A stretch of 15,861 nt of DNA. Origin: Chloroflexia bacterium (GTDB lineage: Bacteria; Chloroflexota; Chloroflexia; Thermomicrobiales; UBA6265). This document shows, one piece after another, positions 6,763-13,872 of the stretch. The notes under the pieces are model-generated. The model saw only the letters and a program-made list of their open reading frames with translations, ran no database searches and was not told the origin of the DNA. A program made the position numbers and the translations under genes. Within the stretch, counting starts at the first letter, position 1. Every line of letters begins with the position of its first letter. The stretch covers positions 1 to 15,861 of the forward strand of contig JACCVE010000355.1 of assembly GCA_013698285.1 (NCBI GenBank). Direction: 5' to 3'.

Positions 6763-7428
6763 TCAGTCGGTCGCGACGGCGATCTCTGCCAGGCTACCGG
6801 TGACGGCGAAGACGACGCGCTCGCAGATGTTGGTGGTCCGGTCAGCGATCCGCTCGACGTTGTGGGCTGCCCAGAGCAGGCGAGTGGCGCGGTTGATCGT
6901 CGAGGTGTCGGCCATCATGTAGGTGAGCAACTCACGAAAGATCTGGTCGTAGAGGATGTCGACCTCGTCGTCTTTCTTGACGACCTCCCGGGCCCGGGCC
7001 TCATCGCCCTCGATGAAGGCTGAGATGCCATCGGCCAGCATCTGGCGGGCCAGATCAGCCATGCGGGGGATGTCGACGAGCGGCTTCAGGAGCGGCTCGT
7101 TCGATGTCTCGATCACGATCTTGGCGATGCCGGCGGCGTGGTCCGCCATCCGTTCTAGATCGGTGACGATGCTGATCACCGCCGCGATCACGCGGAGGTC
7201 GCTCGCCATCGGCGCCTGGGTGGCGATGACCAGCAGGGCTCGCTCTTCGGTTCGCCACCGGTGACTGTTGATGAGATGGTCAGCGGCGATGACTTCATGG
7301 GCCAGGTTGACATCCTGCTGGCGCAGGGCCTGGACCGAACGGGAGATGGCCTTGTCGACCATGCTGGCCATCGCCACGACATCGTCGCGCAGCTCCCGGA
7401 GTTGGCTGATGTAGACGAAGCGTGTCAT
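6763..7428 (-). CDS. phoU: Phosphate signalling protein PhoU
   Basis: PhoU couples the PstSCAB transporter to the phosphate-responsive two-component system and damps Pho regulon expression and phosphate uptake when phosphate is plentiful. The 221 residues form the typical pair of three-helix repeats. Each repeat has the metal-binding helix motif: D-L-E92-R-M-A-D96 in the first, N-V-E192-R-I-A-D196 with N200 and E203 in the second. The start ATG 7428 has AGGAGG (7436-7441) 7 nt upstream; the 70 codons of open frame before it are spacer read-through. It is the last gene of the pst block, 103 nt after pstB, so it is likely co-transcribed but with its own strong ribosome site. Identification is secure from sequence and context. 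Confidence 0.96.
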   Translation of the reverse strand: MTRFVYISQLRELRDDVVAMASMVDKAISRSVQALRQQDVNLAHEVIAADHLINSHRWRTEERALLVIATQAPMASDLRVIAAVISIVTDLERMADHAAGIAKIVIETSNEPLLKPLVDIPRMADLARQMLADGISAFIEGDEARAREVVKKDDEVDILYDQIFRELLTYMMADTSTINRATRLLWAAHNVERIADRTTNICERVVFAVTGSLAEIAVATD

Positions 7429-7435
7429 GGTCGTA

Positions 7436-7441
7436 CCTCCT
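7436..7441 (-). promoter_or_regulatory. Ribosome binding site of phoU
   Basis: A full AGGAGG on the minus strand, 7 nt before ATG 7428. It rules out the longer open frame that begins at 7638 inside pstB. Confidence 0.8.
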
Positions 7442-7531
7442 GGTGATCGGGTCCCGGTCCCCGTGATCCGCCACGGTCTGGAGATCCTCCCGAGTCCCGC
7501 CGCGTTGGCCCACCGTGGTGCCGGGAGACGG

Positions 7532-8371
7532 TCATCCGAACCGGCCGGTGATGTAGTCCTCGGTCCGCTTGTCACGCGGGTTGGTGAAGAGTTCCCGTGT
7601 CGGGCTCGCCTCGATGAGGATCCCTCGTCGCGCCTCACTGAGGGAGAAGAACACCGTCTGGTCGGAGACCCGGGCCGCCTGCTGCATGTTGTGTGTCACG
7701 ATCACGATGGTGTATTCCCGCGCCAGTTCCCGCATCAGGTCCTCGATCTTGAGTGTCGAGATCGGGTCGAGGGCACTGGCCGGCTCGTCCATCAGGATGA
7801 TGTCGGGGTTGATCGCCAGCGTCCGGGCGATGCAGAGGCGCTGTTGCTGGCCACCGGAGAGGGCCAGGCCACTCTCCTTCAGCTTGTCCTTGACCTCGTC
7901 CCACAGCGCGGCCTGGCGCAGCGTCTTCTCGACCAGTTCGTGGATATTGCCCTTGAACCCATTGATCTTGGCGCCCCAGGCGACGTTGTCGAAGATGCTC
8001 TTCGGGAACGGGTTGGGCTTCTGGAACACCATCCCGATCCGGCGCCGGACCTCGACCGGGTCGACCCGGGGTGAGTAGATGTCCACGCCGTGGTACTCGA
8101 TGGTCCCCTCGACCCGCGCCCCGGCGACGAGGTCGTTCATCCGGTTCACGCAACGCAGAACCGTGCTTTTGCCACACCCCGACGGTCCGATCAAGGCGGT
8201 GATCCGGTGCTCCGGGACCTCGAAGGAGACATCGTGGACGGCTTGGAAGGCGCCGTAGAACACGTCCAGGTTCCGGATCGAGACGAGGGAGTCCGTGGAG
8301 GGGCGCTCGGCATCGTCCTCGGGCCGGGGCTTGGACAGGTCGAGGGCCGGGATCTGGGTCGTCGCGGTCAT
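7532..8371 (-). CDS. pstB: Phosphate ABC transporter ATP-binding protein PstB
   Basis: The ATPase that powers phosphate import through PstCA. The 279 residues carry Walker A G62-P-S-G-C-G-K-S-T, Q-loop Gln117 (MVFQKPNPFP), ABC signature L171-S-G-G-Q-Q-Q-R, Walker B I191-I-L-M-D-E-P and H-loop His227. The phrase PNPFP after the Q-loop and the C-terminal RTEDYITGRFG are typical of PstB. About 28 residues before the first strand form a Pro/Asp-rich extension longer than in E. coli PstB; it carries no recognisable motif. ATG 8371 lies 3 nt after the pstA stop, and its GAGGTGG (8378-8384) is embedded in the last pstA codons, so pstA and pstB are translationally linked. PhoU follows. It acts at the cytosolic membrane face. 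Confidence 0.97.
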   Translation of the reverse strand: MTATTQIPALDLSKPRPEDDAERPSTDSLVSIRNLDVFYGAFQAVHDVSFEVPEHRITALIGPSGCGKSTVLRCVNRMNDLVAGARVEGTIEYHGVDIYSPRVDPVEVRRRIGMVFQKPNPFPKSIFDNVAWGAKINGFKGNIHELVEKTLRQAALWDEVKDKLKESGLALSGGQQQRLCIARTLAINPDIILMDEPASALDPISTLKIEDLMRELAREYTIVIVTHNMQQAARVSDQTVFFSLSEARRGILIEASPTRELFTNPRDKRTEDYITGRFG

Positions 8372-8374
8372 CGT

Positions 8375-9283
8375 CTACCACCTCATCCGCTTGCTGAACC
8401 GGTACCGGAGAAAGATCGCGACGGAGTTCATCGAGAGCAACACGATCATCAGCACGATGATCCCGGCCGCGGCGATCTCGCGGAACTCGTCCTGGGGGCG
8501 GCCAGTCCAGTTGAAGATCTGGATCGGCAGGACCGTGTAGCCGTCGAAGATCCCGCCCGGGTTAAAGTTGGCGTACCCCGTCGCCCCGGCCACCAGGAGT
8601 GGGGCGGTCTCACCGACCGCGCGGGAGAGGGCCAGGATCGTGCCGGTCAAGATGCCCGGCATCGCGGCCGGAAGGACATGGTGTCGGACGACCTGCCACG
8701 GGGTCGCGCCGAGGGCGAAGGCCCCCTGACGCAGCGACAACGGTACTGCCCGGATGGCCTCCTGGCTGGAGATGATGATGATCGGCAGGATCAGGAGGGC
8801 CATGGTCAGGGCGCCGGTGATGATCGTCCGGCCGAGGGCCAGGATCTCCGCGAAGATGCCGAGGCCCAGCAGGCCGTAAACGACGGACGGCACCCCGGCC
8901 AGGTTCGAGATGTTGGTCTGCAGGATCCGGGTCCACCAGGTCCGGGGCGCGTATTCCTCGAGGTAGATCGCGGCCCCGATGCCGACCGGGATCGCGATCA
9001 GGGCGGTGAAGGCGATGATCCACAGCGAGCCGAGGAGTGCCGTCTGGAGACCGGCCCGCTCGGCGCGGGAGGACGCCATATTGGTGACGAATGCCCAATC
9101 GAGCCCGGAGGCACCCCGCGTCCAGATCGAGATCAGCAGGACCACCAGTGCCGCCACCGCGCTGACCGTCGCCGCGATGTACAGGCCACGGACGACCTCG
9201 CCCCGCACCTTCCGTCGCCGAACGTTGGGACTACTCTGGAGGTGTCCCCGGATCACGCCGCCCGGGGTCGAGAGGATACTCAC
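8375..9283 (-). CDS. pstA: Phosphate ABC transporter permease PstA
   Basis: One of the two membrane subunits of the phosphate importer. The protein has 302 residues and six hydrophobic segments: roughly GLYIAATV onward, LLGSLWIIAF onward, the G-V-P-S-V-V-Y-G-L-L helix, IITGALTMALL, the helix after the EAA loop, and a last one near the C-terminus. The EAA-type coupling loop that contacts PstB reads A-L-G-A-T-P-W-Q-V-V, followed by S-R-A-V-G-E-T-A-P. The start is GTG at 9283, whose last two bases belong to the pstC stop (GTGA overlap); GAGG lies 7 nt before it. The open frame extends 11 codons further into pstC, but that is not needed. The N-terminal 40 residues are a basic cytosolic stretch. 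Overlap with pstC and the 3-nt gap to pstB indicate coupled translation. Confidence 0.95.
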   Translation of the reverse strand: MSILSTPGGVIRGHLQSSPNVRRRKVRGEVVRGLYIAATVSAVAALVVLLISIWTRGASGLDWAFVTNMASSRAERAGLQTALLGSLWIIAFTALIAIPVGIGAAIYLEEYAPRTWWTRILQTNISNLAGVPSVVYGLLGLGIFAEILALGRTIITGALTMALLILPIIIISSQEAIRAVPLSLRQGAFALGATPWQVVRHHVLPAAMPGILTGTILALSRAVGETAPLLVAGATGYANFNPGGIFDGYTVLPIQIFNWTGRPQDEFREIAAAGIIVLMIVLLSMNSVAIFLRYRFSKRMRW

Positions 9284-10266
9284 TGGTACACCTCGCGGAA
9301 GCGACCGACCAGCCACTGGCTGACGATGTTCAGGAGCAGCGTCATCAGGAACAGGGTCAGGCCGACCGCGAAGAGGGACTGGTACTGGGTCGTTCCACGG
9401 ACGACGTCTCCCGTGAAGACCTGGACGATGTAGCTAGTCATCGCCTGGACCTCGTCGAGCACATCCAGTCCCCACTGGGGCCGGTTGCCCGCGGCGACGA
9501 CGATGATCATCGTCTCCCCGACCGCCCGGCTGATGGCGAGGATGAATGAGGCGACGATGCCGGAGAGGGCCGCCGGGACGATGATCCGGCCCGAGACCTC
9601 CATCTTGGTGGCACCGAGGGCGTAGGCTCCCTCTCTGAGACTGCCGGGCACGGCCCGCATCGCGTCCTCGGAGAGTGACGCGACCATCGGCAGGATCATC
9701 ACCCCGACGGCGATGCCCGCCGCCATCGCGTTGAAGATATTGGTGTCGGGGTGAATCGCCCGAAGAATATTTGGCGTCAGGAAGGTCAGGGCGAAGTAGC
9801 CATAGACGATGGTCGGGATGCCAGCCAGCAATTCGAGTACAGGCTTCAGGATCGCGCGGGTGGAATCGCGAGCGTATTCACTCAGGTAGATGGCGCACAT
9901 GAGACCCAACGGCAGGGCGACCACCATCGCGATCGCCGTGATCATGAGTGTCCCGAGGACCAGCGGCAAGACGCCCCATTGCGGATTCCTGAACAATGCC
10001 GTCCAGGTCGTTCCGAAGAAGAACTCCCGGGGTGAGACATCGACGAAGAAGGCCGTCGCCTCGCCGACCAGGATGATCACGATGCCGATCGTGGTCAGCA
10101 CGGAGAGCGAGCCGCACAGGAACAGCATGGCACTGATCACCCGCTCAGACGTTCGCCGGTTGCGTCCTCCGGAGAGGTCGACATCCCGGATTGCCCATTC
10201 ATTGGTCGTGATCGGGCCAGCTTGGACGACAGCCGACGCTTGGTCGAAAAGGCTATCACGGGCCAT
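9280..10266 (-). CDS. pstC: Phosphate ABC transporter permease PstC
   Basis: The second membrane subunit of the phosphate importer. The 328 residues have a cytosolic N-terminus of about 45 residues rich in charged residues, then six hydrophobic segments. The first covers about residues 46-68 (AMLFLCGSL to IIILVG). The G-I-P-T-I-V-Y-G-Y-F-A-L helix and the EAA loop A-L-G-A-T-K-M-E-V followed by S-R-A-V-G-E-T-M-I are the family marks. An extracytoplasmic loop (FFVDVSPREFFFGTTW) after the first helix is also typical. The start ATG 10266 has GAGGAG (10273-10278) 6 nt upstream; the frame's 22-codon upstream extension is spacer. It is separated from pstS by 189 nt containing a strong hairpin, and its stop overlaps the pstA start. 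Confidence 0.95.
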   Translation of the reverse strand: MARDSLFDQASAVVQAGPITTNEWAIRDVDLSGGRNRRTSERVISAMLFLCGSLSVLTTIGIVIILVGEATAFFVDVSPREFFFGTTWTALFRNPQWGVLPLVLGTLMITAIAMVVALPLGLMCAIYLSEYARDSTRAILKPVLELLAGIPTIVYGYFALTFLTPNILRAIHPDTNIFNAMAAGIAVGVMILPMVASLSEDAMRAVPGSLREGAYALGATKMEVSGRIIVPAALSGIVASFILAISRAVGETMIIVVAAGNRPQWGLDVLDEVQAMTSYIVQVFTGDVVRGTTQYQSLFAVGLTLFLMTLLLNIVSQWLVGRFREVYQ

Positions 10267-10326
10267 ACGGAACTCCTCGGACCGGCGATGGATGTGGTCG
10301 ACGTGCCCCCGAACCGGTGGTGACCG

Positions 10327-10367
10327 GCCCATGCCCCGGTCGGGTGTGTCCCGGCCGGGGCGTGGGC
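10327..10367 (-). promoter_or_regulatory. Long hairpin between pstS and pstC
   Basis: Arms 10327-10344 and 10350-10367 can pair over 18 positions around a 5-nt loop. 16 pairs are Watson-Crick; on the minus-strand transcript the other two are A-C mismatches, while on the plus strand they would be G-U. No T-run follows in the transcribed direction. It sits about 90 nt after the pstS stop and 60 nt before pstC, where a 3' stabilising or partial termination structure would raise PstS over the permease genes. Confidence 0.55.
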
Positions 10368-10398
10368 GAAACTGACGCGTCCCGTGGACGGTTCACCG

Positions 10399-10418
10399 CT
10401 CTGCCTGTTGTAGCAGAG
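10399..10418 (-). repeat. Small hairpin just after pstS
   Basis: CTCTGC (10399-10404) and GCAGAG (10413-10418) pair perfectly around an 8-nt loop, 37 nt after the pstS stop. There is no T-run. It may cooperate with the larger hairpin at 10327-10367. Confidence 0.3.
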
Positions 10419-10455
10419 AATGACGGCCCACGACGAACGTGAGACGTGTCGAGTG

Positions 10456-11517
10456 TCAGGCGTCCGGGGTGGACTGGCTGTCCGGGGTGCCGGAACCATC
10501 GATGGCGGTCTCGAGGCGCTCGACGTCCTCGGCGTAGGTCTCCTCGGGAGAGCCGATGTACTCGGCCAGCACGGCGAGCTCCTCGGCATTCGCGAGGTAG
10601 AACCGCATGAACTCCTGCAGGGCAGGGTCTTCCTGCAACTGCTGCGCGGTCACGTAGACGTAGAGGGGACGGCTCAGCGGGGCGTAGGTGCCGTCCTGGA
10701 TCGTCTCCGGGCTCGGCAGGACGCAGTCGCTGAGGTCCGGGGACTGGGCGACGGCGACCGCGTTGAGGACATCCTCATTCGCGGCGAAGTAGGAGTAACC
10801 GAAGTAGCCGAAGCCGCCCTCACTGTTGGACACGCCCTCGACCAGGACCTGGTCGTCCTCGCTCGGGGTGTAGTCCTCGCGGGAGGCGCCTTCCTCGCCG
10901 ACGATCGCATCGGTGAAGTAGTCGAAGGTACCGGAGTCGGTGCCGGGTCCGTAGAGGTCCAGCTCCAGGTCGGAGAGCTCAGGGTTGATCTGGTTCAGGT
11001 TCGTGATCTCGGAATCCGGGGCCCAGACAGCGGCCAGGGTCTCGACCGAGATGCAGGTCAATTCGGTGTTCGACTCGGGAACGACGACCGTGATGCCGTC
11101 GAAGGCCACTTCGAACTCGTAGTAGTCGACGCCGTTCTCGGCGCAGATCGCGACCTCGTCCTCGGCGATGGCGCGAGAGGCGTTGGAGATGGCCGTCTCG
11201 CCTTCGCAGAAGCGCTCGAATCCGCCACCGGTGCCGGAGAAGTCGACCGTGATGTCAACGCCGTCCACGATGTTGCTGAACTCTTCGGCGGCCGCCTGGG
11301 TGATCGGGAAGACCGTCGATGAGCCGTCGGTGATGATTTCGCCCTCCACACCATCGGCGGGTGCTTCATAGGGGGCCGCGTCGAATTCTCCGCCGGCGCC
11401 AGGTGTGGAATCCTGGGCGATCGCGGTCCCCAGCGGGGCGATCGCGAACGACGCGATGAGTGCCAGCATCACCCCGAACGAGGTGAGGTGACGCAACGGG
11501 CTTCGCAACGACGACAT
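10456..11517 (-). CDS. pstS: Phosphate-binding protein PstS (secreted)
   Basis: The extracytoplasmic receptor that captures inorganic phosphate for PstCAB. It has 353 residues. A signal peptide spans about 1-35: a basic start, a hydrophobic core VMLALIASFAIA, and likely cleavage at AIA-QD. Phosphate-contacting loops are present: D64-G-S-S-T-V-F-P, S94-G-T-G-G-G-F, S111-N-A-S-R, and G192-T-D-S-G-T-F-D-Y-F. The mature protein is strongly acidic, has four cysteines (Cys104, 125, 155 and one in LSDCVLPS) and ends in a Ser/Thr/Pro/Asp tail. There is no lipobox cysteine, unlike many PstS proteins of single-membrane bacteria. ATG 11517 has GGAGGA (11524-11529) 6 nt upstream. It follows the response regulator by 92 nt and precedes pstC. 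Confidence 0.96.
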   Translation of the reverse strand: MSSLRSPLRHLTSFGVMLALIASFAIAPLGTAIAQDSTPGAGGEFDAAPYEAPADGVEGEIITDGSSTVFPITQAAAEEFSNIVDGVDITVDFSGTGGGFERFCEGETAISNASRAIAEDEVAICAENGVDYYEFEVAFDGITVVVPESNTELTCISVETLAAVWAPDSEITNLNQINPELSDLELDLYGPGTDSGTFDYFTDAIVGEEGASREDYTPSEDDQVLVEGVSNSEGGFGYFGYSYFAANEDVLNAVAVAQSPDLSDCVLPSPETIQDGTYAPLSRPLYVYVTAQQLQEDPALQEFMRFYLANAEELAVLAEYIGSPEETYAEDVERLETAIDGSGTPDSQSTPDA

Positions 11518-11523
11518 ACCAGT

Positions 11524-11529
11524 TCCTCC
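11524..11529 (-). promoter_or_regulatory. Ribosome binding site of pstS
   Basis: GGAGGA on the minus strand, 6 nt before ATG 11517, is among the strongest in the window. It settles the start inside a frame that stays open for a further 214 codons through the response regulator gene. Confidence 0.8.
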
Positions 11530-11545
11530 GTGGTTAGGCGAGCCA

Positions 11546-11576
11546 GGCGACCTTCGCCCGGCGGTTCCTGACCGCC
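11546..11576 (-). promoter_or_regulatory. Two tandem hairpins before pstS
   Basis: In transcript order GGCGGT/ACCGCC (11571-11576 with 11560-11565, 5-nt loop) is followed by GGCGA/TCGCC (11554-11558 with 11546-11550, 3-nt loop). Both are perfect. They lie between the regulator stop and the pstS ribosome site, and could act as a processing site or leader control. No T-run and no Pho-box-like repeat is seen in this 92-nt gap. Confidence 0.3.
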
Positions 11577-11609
11577 ACGATCTCGCGGCGGTGAAAACCC
11601 GAGGTGGGA

Positions 11610-12407
11610 TCAAACGGCCCCGTCCGGGGGCCGGCCGTCGGACGACGGGACGACGAACCGGTAGCCGGCACCCCAGACGGTGCGGATCACGTCCGGCTCG
11701 ACGCCGGCTTCCGCCAGCTTGCCGCGGAGCCAGGACACATGGACATCGACCGTACGCTCGTCGACGATCACGTCCTCGCCCCAGATGGTGTCGAGGAGGT
11801 CTTGGCGGGTGAAGACCCGTTCGGGTTCGAGGGCGAGCGTGAGGAGGACGCCATATTCCTTTGGCCGGAGCGCCAGCTCGCGACCGTTGACAGAGATCCG
11901 GCGCCGGCTGGGTTCGATCTGGAGCGGCCCCCGGGTGATGAGGGTCGGAGGCCGGACGGAGGGGATCGCGTGGCGCCGGACGGCGGCCCGGATCCGGGCC
12001 AGCAGTTCTCGTTGGGCGAACGGTTTCACCACGTAGTCGTCGGCACCCAGTTCGAGGCCGTCGACCTTGTCCTGCTCGTCGCCCCGGGCAGACAGCAAGA
12101 GGACGGGTACCTGGGAATAGGACCGGATCGCCCGCAGCACTTGGAAGCCACTCATCCACGGCAACATGATGTCGAGGACGATCAGGTCGATCCGCTCGTG
12201 TTCGGCCCGTGCCACCGCCAGTCCGGCCTCGCCGTCCGAGGCCGTGAGCACGTCATACCCTTCACGTCCCAGGTTATAGGAGAGTGTACTGAGGAGGATC
12301 GGGTCGTCCTCGACCACCAGGACCGTGGCCCGGTCAGACGCCAGGTCGGGCACAGAGCGGGACTGACGGGGACCGGTGGGGGTAGCGAGGAGCGTGTCGG
12401 TGCTCAT
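11610..12407 (-). CDS. OmpR/PhoB-family response regulator (probable Pho regulator)
   Basis: A 265-residue two-component transcription factor. After about 25 variable residues comes a receiver domain: acidic pocket E33-D34-D35, phosphoacceptor D79 in I-V-L-D-I-M-L-P, Ser106 in L-L-L-S-A and K128 in V-V-K-P-F. A C-terminal winged helix follows (about 160-255), with L-R-P-K-E-Y-G-V-L-L, V-D-V-H-V-S-W-L-R-G-K-L and V-W-G-A-G-Y-R-F, typical of OmpR/PhoB DNA binders. Placement directly before pstS points to control of the Pho regulon, but many OmpR-family proteins look alike, so phoB or phoP is not assigned firmly. ATG 12407 has no clear Shine-Dalgarno and lies about 6 nt after a -10-like box, so the mRNA may be leaderless. 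No histidine kinase gene is adjacent. The 11-bp repeats upstream suggest autoregulation. Confidence 0.9.
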   Translation of the reverse strand: MSTDTLLATPTGPRQSRSVPDLASDRATVLVVEDDPILLSTLSYNLGREGYDVLTASDGEAGLAVARAEHERIDLIVLDIMLPWMSGFQVLRAIRSYSQVPVLLLSARGDEQDKVDGLELGADDYVVKPFAQRELLARIRAAVRRHAIPSVRPPTLITRGPLQIEPSRRRISVNGRELALRPKEYGVLLTLALEPERVFTRQDLLDTIWGEDVIVDERTVDVHVSWLRGKLAEAGVEPDVIRTVWGAGYRFVVPSSDGRPPDGAV

Positions 12408-12413
12408 GGCCCA

Positions 12414-12419
12414 AGCGTA
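12414..12419 (-). promoter_or_regulatory. Candidate -10 element for the response regulator
   Basis: TACGCT on the minus strand lies 8 nt downstream of the last 11-bp repeat and 6 nt before ATG 12407. With this -10 the transcript would begin at or next to the A of ATG, which would explain the missing Shine-Dalgarno. Confidence 0.35.
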
Positions 12420-12427
12420 GGGGCGTC

Positions 12428-12466
12428 GTGTAAGGCGAATGTAACGCGGGTGTAAGGGATAGGTTA
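12428..12466 (-). promoter_or_regulatory. Pho-box-like array of 11-bp direct repeats
   Basis: Read on the minus strand the array contains TAACCT (12461-12466), TTACAC (12450-12455), TTACAT (12439-12444) and TTACAC (12428-12433), each starting exactly 11 bp from the next. The last three are near identical and the first is degenerate. Direct hexamers with one-helical-turn spacing are the known layout of PhoB/PhoP boxes; the TTACA core is close to the TTAACA-type hexamer of Bacillus PhoP. The position, 20-60 nt before the regulator gene and just upstream of a -10-like box, fits activation in place of a -35. Confidence 0.7.
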
Positions 12467-12483
12467 GAAGTCCTGGTCCCCGG

Positions 12484-13872
12484 TCAAGGGGTACCGCCCC
12501 AATCCGGCCCAATCTCGCTCCAGCCGAGAGTCCGCAGCGCTTGGGCGGCCCGGGACGCCGTGGGGTCGGCACTCGCCGAGACGGGACCGAGGGGGATGAG
12601 CTGGGCCGGGACGAGGCCGGACCCCGGGATCCCGGTCTGGTCCGGGGTCAACCACCGGGCGACCGTGATCCGGGCCGACGAGCCGTCGTCGAACGAGAAG
12701 ACGCGCTGGACCGACCCCTTGCCGAAGGTCGCCTCGCCGACCAGGGTCGCCCGGTCGTAGTCCACCATGGCGCCGGCGACGATCTCCGCCGCGCTGGCCG
12801 TGCCACCGTTGACGAGCACGGTCATCGGAAGGTTCGTCACGGGGTCACCGGCGATGATCGGCAACGATTCCAGATCGCCCGGGCTCGCGTCGCCGTCTTC
12901 CCACAGGGCGGGACCGGCGCCAGCCGCGACGAATCGGCCGATCACTTCCTGGGCACTCTCGACATAGCCACCGCCGTTGTCGCGCAGGTCGAGCACGATC
13001 GCGGCGGCACCATCGTCGCGAGCGTGCCCGAGGGCGATGTCGAGCTGGGCAGTCGTCTTGTCGTTGAAAATCTCGATCCTGATGTGCGCGGTCTCGAATG
13101 CTTCAAGAAAATCGTACGTGACGACCAGCGGTTCGATCGCCGCCCGCTGCATCGAGAAGGGGAGCGGGGACGGTGTCCCCGCCCGGGTGACCTCGACGGT
13201 GACCGAGGAGCCGATCGGGCCCCGCACCAGCGCCCCGGCCGCATCCGGGTCGAGGCCCACCAGCGATTGGCCATCGACGGTGACGATCAGGTCACCGGGG
13301 AGGAGTCCTGCCGCCTCGGCCGGGGTACCTGGGATGGTCGACACCACCCGCAACGCGCCGTTCTCACCGTCGATGTTGACCCCGATGCCGCCGAACTCCC
13401 CGTCGAGTGCCGCCGCCGCCGGGGCGGCCAGTTCCGGTGGCAAGAAGGAGGTGTACGGGTCCTCCAGCGTCGCGACCATCCCGGCCACGGCCGCATACTC
13501 GAGGTCCGTGGCGAACGCGTCCGCCCCGTCGGAATCGGGCCGGTAGAAATACTCCTCCCGCAGGAGGCGGCCGACTTCCTGGACCTGCTCGAATGGTCGA
13601 TCACCGGTGACCACGTCGAGCGGCGAGGCGTTCCGGAAAATCGACCGTTCCGCGATCATCCCGGCGCCGAAGGACACGACCGCGATGAGCGCGGCCAAGG
13701 AGAGGCCGAAGGCAAGCTGCCACCCGGACAGCCCGGATGTGATGGCCGGCACCGGGTGTTCATCAGACCGGTCGACCCACTGATAACGGACTGTCGGCCC
13801 ATCGGGGCCAAGCACGGGGCCGAGCAGCGGGTGCGTGATGGCATCGTCGTTTGCGGCTCGTCGGTCGTCCAT
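12484..13872 (-). CDS. S41-family C-terminal processing peptidase with PDZ domain (CtpA type)
   Basis: A membrane-anchored serine protease that trims or degrades extracytoplasmic proteins from their C-termini. It has 462 residues. The first 50 are cytosolic and Pro/Asp-rich, followed by one transmembrane segment (about 52-72, WQLAFGLSL onward). A linker and helical region follows, then a PDZ domain (about 158-230, with G-G-I-G-V-N-I and G-L-L-P-G-D-L-I-V-T-V-D-G) that gates substrate access. The S41 core has D-L-R-D-N-G-G-G (295-302), the catalytic Ser360 in V-N-G-G-T-A-S-A-A-E-I and the Lys385 base in T-F-G-K-G-S-V-Q. ATG 13872 is preceded by GGAG at 6-nt spacing. It lies 76 nt upstream of the regulator gene on the same strand and is divergent from coaX. 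Substrates are unknown; a link to phosphate control is only positional. Confidence 0.93.
   Translation of the reverse strand: MDDRRAANDDAITHPLLGPVLGPDGPTVRYQWVDRSDEHPVPAITSGLSGWQLAFGLSLAALIAVVSFGAGMIAERSIFRNASPLDVVTGDRPFEQVQEVGRLLREEYFYRPDSDGADAFATDLEYAAVAGMVATLEDPYTSFLPPELAAPAAAALDGEFGGIGVNIDGENGALRVVSTIPGTPAEAAGLLPGDLIVTVDGQSLVGLDPDAAGALVRGPIGSSVTVEVTRAGTPSPLPFSMQRAAIEPLVVTYDFLEAFETAHIRIEIFNDKTTAQLDIALGHARDDGAAAIVLDLRDNGGGYVESAQEVIGRFVAAGAGPALWEDGDASPGDLESLPIIAGDPVTNLPMTVLVNGGTASAAEIVAGAMVDYDRATLVGEATFGKGSVQRVFSFDDGSSARITVARWLTPDQTGIPGSGLVPAQLIPLGPVSASADPTASRAAQALRTLGWSEIGPDWGGTP

Noticed and set aside
8090..9433. 447-codon plus-strand frame opposite pstB, pstA and pstC
   Set aside because: It spans three clearly identified genes on the other strand and has the Asp/Arg/Gly/Pro-rich composition of an antisense frame.
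11577..11609. Pho box directly before pstS
   Set aside because: Only a single TTCACC-like half site is visible, with no second repeat at 11-bp spacing, so pstS probably depends on the repeats before the regulator.
11518..12159. 214-codon N-terminal extension of PstS
   Set aside because: It overlaps the response regulator in another frame; PstS has its own signal peptide and strong ribosome site at 11517.
12408..12572. 55-codon N-terminal extension of the response regulator
   Set aside because: It would run through the Pho-box-like repeats and into the protease gene, and is Arg/Pro-rich with no domain value.
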